From positions 1 through 12,820 of the forward strand of contig CALNBC010000250.1 in NCBI GenBank assembly GCA_937874755.1: a DNA stretch of 12,820 nucleotides. The letters run 5' to 3'. Within the stretch, counting starts at the first letter, position 1. The number at the start of each line of letters is the position of its first letter. The translations under genes were made by a program, and so were the position numbers. Positions 6,586-12,820 of this stretch are shown piece by piece. This DNA comes from an uncultured Clostridia bacterium (GTDB lineage Bacteria; Bacillota; Clostridia; Christensenellales; CALWSW01). The notes below the pieces were generated by a model. It saw nothing but the letters and a program-made list of their open reading frames with translations, ran no database searches and was not told the DNA's origin.

Positions 6586-7307
6586 GCGCCATCCTCTCCC
6601 AGGAGGAAGTCGAAAAGCTGGTCAAACTCGCCCATAAAGGGGATAAAGAAGCCCAGGAAACGCTGGTAACAAGCAACATTGCCCTCGTTAAGTCCATAGT
6701 CTCCAAGTTCGTAGGCAGGGGTGTGGAGTTCGAGGATTTGTACCAGGTGGGCTGTATGGGGCTGGTTAAGGCGATCAACCATTTCGACAGTTCGTACAAC
6801 GTGCGCTTCTCCACTTACGCGGTGCCCATGATAGCGGGAGAAATCAAGCGCTTTTTGCGGGACGACGGCGCGGTAAAAGTCAGCCGCTCCCTAAAAGAGC
6901 TTGCGGCGCGAAGTGTAGCGGCCACGGAGACCCTCAAGGCGAAGCTGGGCAGGGAACCGACAATCCACGAGGTAGCCGAAGCGGTGGGCGAAAGTGCCGA
7001 AGATGTGGCGGTAGCACGGGAAGCCTCCAAAGCGTGCATATCGTTGCACGAGCCTACCTTCGAGGAAGACAGCGCGCCCCTCATCGACCAGGTTTCCGAG
7101 GGGGACAGGGAGGACGAGCTTATCGACAGACTGCTCCTAAAGGAACTGTTGAGCACGCTCGAGCCGCGGGAGCGCCAGATTATATTCCTGCGCTATTTCA
7201 GGGACGAAACCCAGAGCGAGATAGCCAAAAAACTCGGGGTGTCCCAGGTGCAGGTCAGCAGGCTGGAAAACAAAATCATAAGAAAGCTGCGGGAAAAGGT
7301 AATCTGA
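6582..7307 (+). CDS. sigF: Sporulation sigma factor sigma-F (SpoIIAC)
   Basis: Sigma-F is the first forespore-specific sigma factor, and SpoIIAB holds it inactive until asymmetric division. The product has 241 residues. Region 2 includes EDLYQVGCMGLVKAI (51-65) and VRFSTYAVPMIAGEIKRFLR (74-93), followed by DDGAVKVSRSLKEL, which is characteristic of the sigma-F/G group. Region 3 spans about 100-170, ending in LHEPTFEEDSAPLIDQV. Region 4 has the helix-turn-helix QSEIAKKLGVSQVQVSRLE (211-229). Sigma-G is close in sequence, but position after spoIIAB decides for F. The start is TTG 6582: an in-frame TAA at 6570-6572 leaves no alternative except internal codons. The nearest ribosome-like site, GAAGGG (6564-6569), is 12 nt away, so translation may depend on coupling with the overlapping upstream ORF. 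The stop codon lies inside a hairpin arm. Confidence 0.96.
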   Translation: MSAILSQEEVEKLVKLAHKGDKEAQETLVTSNIALVKSIVSKFVGRGVEFEDLYQVGCMGLVKAINHFDSSYNVRFSTYAVPMIAGEIKRFLRDDGAVKVSRSLKELAARSVAATETLKAKLGREPTIHEVAEAVGESAEDVAVAREASKACISLHEPTFEEDSAPLIDQVSEGDREDELIDRLLLKELLSTLEPRERQIIFLRYFRDETQSEIAKKLGVSQVQVSRLENKIIRKLREKVI

Positions 7308-7320
7308 AAGGGTTACCTTT
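7295..7320 (+). repeat. Direct repeat copy 1: hairpin spanning the sigF stop codon
   Basis: This 26-nt unit has arms AAAGGTAA and TTACCTTT around the loop TCTGAAAGGG. It is identical to 7562-7587. The first 13 nt are sigF coding sequence, including the TGA. Only three T follow, so this copy is a poor terminator. Confidence 0.9.
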
Positions 7321-7561
7321 CAGGGCGTCAAAAAAGACCTGCGGGCCTTTTTCGCCGATGGGTTTTCGCTTCGCAAGGTCGTCGGCGAAGCCGACATCAA
7401 TCCTTGATGAAATGCCGGAATCTGTGATTCCGGCTCAGGGTAATTTCGGTCACTTATGACCGAAATAGTACGGCAAAACTGACGCGCATGTCGCCAGTTT
7501 TGATTGAAGCTCAGGGGCTTCGACCCCTGAAACCCCGGGGATGGAGTTTTTCAGCAGTCTG
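7321..7561. repeat. Hairpin-array element between two copies of the sigF terminator hairpin
   Basis: These 241 bp carry no plausible gene but are almost fully made of inverted repeats. TTCGCCGA (7351-7358) pairs with TCGGCGAA (7382-7389), with GTCGGC/GCCGAC (7381-7395) as an alternative. ATCAA/TTGAT spans 7396-7408. GCCGGAATC/GATTCCGGC (7414-7434) has 9 bp and a 3-nt loop. ATTTCGGTCA/TGACCGAAAT (7443-7466) has 10 bp and a 4-nt loop. CAAAACTG/CAGTTTTG spans 7474-7502, TCAGGGG/CCCCTGA 7511-7530, CCCCGGGG 7533-7540 and TTTCAG/CTGAAA 7549-7564. GCTCAGGG occurs twice (7433, 7509). Possibilities are a non-autonomous palindromic element, a structured 3' UTR or a small RNA. I know no family that it matches. 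Confidence 0.75.
7331..7352 (+). terminator. Terminator-like hairpin inside the array
   Basis: AAAAAG.CC (7331-7339) pairs with GG.CTTTTT (7344-7352) with one A.C mismatch and a TGCG tetraloop, ending in five T. The A run on the other side could make it act in both directions. It may be the first of two stop points after sigF. Confidence 0.6.
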
Positions 7562-7590
7562 AAAGGTAATCTGAAAGGGTTACCTTTTTT
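7562..7590 (+). terminator. Intrinsic terminator (direct repeat copy 2)
   Basis: The 26-nt hairpin seen at the sigF stop is repeated exactly here (AAAGGTAA/TTACCTTT, 8 bp), now followed by a run of six T (7585-7590). This makes it a good intrinsic terminator. TCTGAAAGG also recurs at a 12-nt step at 7558 and 7570. Confidence 0.85.
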
Positions 7591-7632
7591 CAACTCCGGT
7601 ATTCTCAGGCGAATTTATAGATATATGCTCAC

Positions 7633-7661
7633 TTGATTATTAAATGTAAGCGGTTTATACT
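7633..7661 (+). promoter_or_regulatory. Sigma-A-type promoter of the M20 peptidase gene
   Basis: TTGATT (7633-7638), a 17-bp spacer, and TATACT (7656-7661). The predicted start is near 7668, leaving a short leader of about 20 nt that carries only the ribosome site before GTG 7688. Confidence 0.75.
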
Positions 7662-7687
7662 TAGTAAAAACTTTGGGGGGTTCGCAA

Positions 7688-9118
7688 GTGGCAATCTTGG
7701 CAATAGCAGGTATTTTGTTGCTATTGATACTCGCCGTGCTGGTGCGCGGCGCGTTGTTTCGCCCACAGGAAGCAATCGAAAAAACGCAGGAGAGCCCTTC
7801 GATAGACGAAAAGCACGTTTCGGACTCCCTCGCAGAAATGGTCAAGTGCAAGACCATCTCAAGCTGCGATGAGTCGCAAATGGACGATGCTGAATTCGAA
7901 AAGTTCCGTGCGCTGCTTGTGGAGCGCTATCCCCTCGTCCACGAAAAGACCGAGCTTACCCGCGTGGCAAGGAATGGGCTTTTGTACCGCTGGGCAGGCA
8001 GTTCAAAGGGGAACGAGGCTGTGCTTATGGCGCATTACGACGTCGTTCCCGTCAACGAAGGCGATTGGGATAAGTCTTCCTTTGCCGGGATAATAGAGGA
8101 CGGCGTATTGTGGGGCAGGGGGACTATCGACACGAAGGTCACGCTATGCGGTGTGCTTGAAGCCGCCGAAAGCCTGTTGGCAAAGGGCTTTGTGCCGGCG
8201 AACGACATTTATTTTTCCTTCGCGGGGGACGAGGAAAGCACTTCCCACGATGCCCCGGCAATAGTTAATTTGCTGAAGGAACGCGGCGTTTCGCCCTCCT
8301 TGGTGGTGGACGAGGGCGGCGCGGTGGTCAGCGGAACATTCCCCGGAGTAGAACAGCCCTGCGCCCTCATCGGCGTGGGGGAGAAGGGCGTTTGCAATAT
8401 AATGCTGACCGCCAGGAGCTCCGGCGGTCACGCGTCGACCCCGCCCCGCTCGACCCCCTTGGGCAAGGTAGCACAATCGGTCGCCGCGATAGAAAACAAC
8501 CAGATGGAGGCGTCCTTCCCGCCTCCAACCATAGAGATGTTCGAAACCATCTACCGCCGCGCCCCGTTTGCATACAGGCTGATATTCGGCAATATGTGGC
8601 TGTTCTCGGGTCTGTTGAAGAAGGTATTCACCAAGGCGGGCGGCGAGCTGAGCGCCATGTGCAGAACCACCGCCGCATTCACCATGGCTTCGGCGAGCAA
8701 CGCGCCCAACGTGCTGCCCGCGTCCGCCTCCGTTGTGGCGAACTGCCGCATTTCCGGCAGGGATACCGTCGCTTCGGTGGCAGAGCACTTCAGAACGTAC
8801 TGCGGCAAAGACGTCGAGGTCGAAGTCATGCAGGGAAGCAACCCCACGCCATACGCGGACACGAAGGGCAAAGGGTGGGCAAAGGTGAAGCGCGCGATAA
8901 ATGCCGTCTACCCCGACGCTATAGTCGCGCCCTACGTCATGCTCGCCGCCAGCGATTCCCGGCATTTTTGCGAAATATGCGACAATGTGATGCGCTTCTC
9001 CCCGATCAAGCTCACCAAAGAAGAGCGCGCCACCATCCACGCCGCGAACGAGCGCATACCCCTAAAAAAGGCGGCGGATTGCGCAAGGTTCTACGCCGCG
9101 CTTATAGGTCAGCTTTGA
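7688..9118 (+). CDS. Membrane-anchored M20-family metallopeptidase (carboxypeptidase S-like)
   Basis: This is a zinc-dependent exopeptidase or amidohydrolase of the M20/ArgE/DapE/CPS1 group, 476 residues. A hydrophobic segment (about 2-19) opens the protein and is followed by Arg20 and Arg25. Metal and catalytic residues appear in order: MAHYDVVPV (His116, Asp118), GRGTIDTK (Asp148 bridging), GDEEST (Glu182 catalytic, Glu183), VVDEGG (Asp208) and SDSRHF (His426). SSGGHASTPP (245-253) is the conserved dimerisation-domain segment. Most family members have GRGA.D.K, so Thr-Ile is a small deviation. Substrate is unknown; a small peptide or N-acyl amino acid is likely. Start GTG 7688 is chosen because the G run 7675-7680 lies 7 nt upstream, whereas TTG 7673 would overlap it. 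The helix lacks positive residues before it and has two after it, suggesting N-terminus out and catalytic domain in the cytoplasm; this is uncertain. Confidence 0.9.
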   Translation: MAILAIAGILLLLILAVLVRGALFRPQEAIEKTQESPSIDEKHVSDSLAEMVKCKTISSCDESQMDDAEFEKFRALLVERYPLVHEKTELTRVARNGLLYRWAGSSKGNEAVLMAHYDVVPVNEGDWDKSSFAGIIEDGVLWGRGTIDTKVTLCGVLEAAESLLAKGFVPANDIYFSFAGDEESTSHDAPAIVNLLKERGVSPSLVVDEGGAVVSGTFPGVEQPCALIGVGEKGVCNIMLTARSSGGHASTPPRSTPLGKVAQSVAAIENNQMEASFPPPTIEMFETIYRRAPFAYRLIFGNMWLFSGLLKKVFTKAGGELSAMCRTTAAFTMASASNAPNVLPASASVVANCRISGRDTVASVAEHFRTYCGKDVEVEVMQGSNPTPYADTKGKGWAKVKRAINAVYPDAIVAPYVMLAASDSRHFCEICDNVMRFSPIKLTKEERATIHAANERIPLKKAADCARFYAALIGQL

Positions 9119-9148
9119 TGGGATGAAATCCATTCAAAATGCGATTAA

Positions 9149-9179
9149 AATGGGAGAAGGCTCAATGCCCTCTCCCATT
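9149..9179 (-). terminator. Terminator of eno, possibly acting in both directions
   Basis: AATGGGAGA (9149-9157) pairs perfectly with TCTCCCATT (9171-9179), with an inner GG/CC extension. On the - strand the stem is followed by TTTTAA, a short U tract 17 bp past the eno stop. On the + strand T residues are sparse (GTGTT), so stopping the M20 transcript would be weaker. Confidence 0.7.
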
Positions 9180-9195
9180 GTGTTACATAGGGTGT

Positions 9196-10548
<1,353 letters not shown>

Positions 10549-10603
10549 TCAGTATTTTGCCAAAGAGTGCAGTCGATTATTAAGGATTGGGGTAAACCGT
10601 TCC

Positions 10604-10631
10604 AAATAAGTTAATTCCATCTAACTTATTT
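10604..10631. promoter_or_regulatory. Operator-like inverted repeat at the eno transcription start
   Basis: AAATAAGTTA (10604-10613) and TAACTTATTT (10622-10631) form a perfect 10-bp dyad with an 8-bp spacer. It begins just downstream of the predicted eno -10 and covers the expected start near 10627, where a bound repressor would block initiation. In RNA it would be an A/U-rich leader hairpin. TTCCA also recurs at exact 15-bp steps (10600, 10615, 10630). Confidence 0.55.
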
Positions 10632-10633
10632 CC

Positions 10634-10662
10634 ATTATATTATCCTCCGCTCATCTATGCAA
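10634..10662 (-). promoter_or_regulatory. Probable promoter of eno
   Basis: On the - strand TTGCAT (10662-10657), a 17-bp spacer, then a perfect TATAAT (10639-10634). The -35 matches only in TTG. The leader to ATG 10506 would be about 120 nt and includes the dyad. Confidence 0.55.
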
Positions 10663-10741
10663 GCTGTTCCGATAATATTGACCTGATTTTTACTATACTT
10701 TTGCCTATATTGCCCAGTAGTATCCGAAGTGGCGGAAGCAT

Positions 10742-10769
10742 TTGACATTTTGCAATAAAACCTTATAAT
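10742..10769 (+). promoter_or_regulatory. Consensus sigma-A promoter of the tgt-tsaE-tsaB operon
   Basis: TTGACA (10742-10747) and TATAAT (10764-10769) both match the consensus perfectly, with a 16-bp spacer. The predicted start is near 10776. A second TATAAT at 10791-10796 lacks a clear -35. The leader to ATG 10856 is about 80 nt. Confidence 0.88.
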
Positions 10770-10779
10770 GATAAAAAAT

Positions 10780-12451
<1,672 letters not shown>

Positions 12452-12471
<20 letters not shown>

Positions 12472-12820
12472 GACCAGCTCTAGCGTGGCTGGCGTGGCGG
12501 TGCTCCGCGACGGAAAGCTACTCGCCGAGTGCTACCTCGACCATAAGCTGACCCATTCAGAGATTATCATGCCCATGGTAGAGCGCGTTCTCTCGATGGC
12601 GGAGCTCACCTGCGCCGACATGGACGCCTTTGCTGTGGATGTGGGCCCCGGCTCCTTTACCGGAGTGCGCATAGGCGTATGCTCGGTCAATGGCATGGCG
12701 GATGCGGTGGGAAAGCCCGTTGTGGCGGTGGATTCGCTGGAAGCCATCGCTTGCGGATTCCCGTTTTTCGAAGGTACGATAGTCCCTTTGATAGACGCGA
12801 GGGGCGAACAGGCTTATGCC
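12452..12820 (+). CDS. tsaB: tRNA t6A-modification protein TsaB, N-terminal part (runs off window)
   Basis: The first 123 codons of TsaB, the actin-like-fold partner of TsaD that organises the t6A complex. MNILSIETSS at the N-terminus, the Gly-rich GPGSFTGVRIG (about 65-75) and VAVDSLEA are diagnostic; TsaD would instead show its HxxxH metal motif. The start is GTG 12452, with AAAGGAGG (12438-12445) 6 nt upstream, inside the end of tsaE. The family is usually about 220-240 residues, so roughly half is missing to the right. rimI and tsaD commonly follow, and may do so beyond the window. Confidence 0.95.

Noticed and set aside
7034..7459. Open frame running from sigF into the hairpin array
   Set aside because: The first part is an out-of-frame reading of sigF and the rest reads through palindromes; composition is Arg/Lys/Gly-rich with no domain.
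7321..7561. CRISPR array
   Set aside because: The inverted repeats differ from each other, and there is no regularly spaced identical repeat or cas gene.
7321..7561. Insertion sequence or classical MITE
   Set aside because: There is no transposase and no terminal inverted repeats on the core; the flanking repeats are direct and unusually long. A mobile origin is kept only as a hypothesis.
8144..9040. 298-codon - strand open frame within the M20 peptidase gene
   Set aside because: It is antisense shadow of a well-supported gene, with low-complexity His/Arg/Gly-rich composition and no recognisable domain.
10678..10699. + strand promoter TTGACC ... TATACT upstream of tgt
   Set aside because: The two hexamers are only 10 bp apart, which is too short for sigma-A polymerase.

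Overview
The window is a stretch of chromosome from an endospore-forming Firmicute, most likely a member of the Clostridia. The evidence is a complete spoIIA operon (SpoIIAA, SpoIIAB, sigma-F) with a sigma-H-type promoter and Spo0A boxes, strong AGGAGG ribosome binding sites, and TTG/GTG starts on several genes. Base composition is moderately GC-rich. I cannot name the genus. There is no sign of prophage, a transposase, CRISPR, tRNA or rRNA.

Layout. Positions 2-1633 (+): the end of a cysteine desulfurase, then thiI, which together form a tRNA 4-thiouridine/thiazole sulfur-transfer pair, closed by an intrinsic terminator. Positions 1649-2991 (+): a single OFA-type MFS transporter with its own sigma-70-type promoter. 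Positions 3006-5465 (-): a class A penicillin-binding protein (PBP1A type), convergent with the transporter and sharing a two-way terminator with it. Positions 5466-5646: a divergent control region with a sigma-H promoter and two Spo0A-box-like sites. Positions 5647-7307 (+): spoIIAA, spoIIAB, an unrecognised 61-residue ORF, and sigF, tightly packed or overlapping. Positions 7295-7590: an unusual chain of about ten hairpins between two identical 26-nt copies of the sigF terminator hairpin. Positions 7633-9118 (+): a membrane-anchored M20-family metallopeptidase with its own promoter. Positions 9149-10506 (-): enolase, apparently monocistronic, with an operator-like dyad at its predicted transcription start. 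Positions 10742-12820 (+): a consensus promoter and a leader hairpin, then tgt, tsaE and the first 123 codons of tsaB, with overlapping ends. This last operon joins two tRNA-modification pathways (queuosine at position 34 and t6A at position 37).

How the genes work together. The spoIIA operon is the forespore commitment switch: SpoIIAB holds sigma-F, and dephosphorylated SpoIIAA releases it. The promoter layout fits activation by Spo0A~P with sigma-H. The remaining genes are housekeeping: thiolation, t6A and queuosine modification of tRNA, cell-wall polymerisation, glycolysis and peptide hydrolysis. The parts that look least described are the hairpin array behind sigF, the small ORF inserted between spoIIAB and sigF, the 0A box that coincides with the likely -35 of the divergent PBP gene, and the dyad at the eno start.
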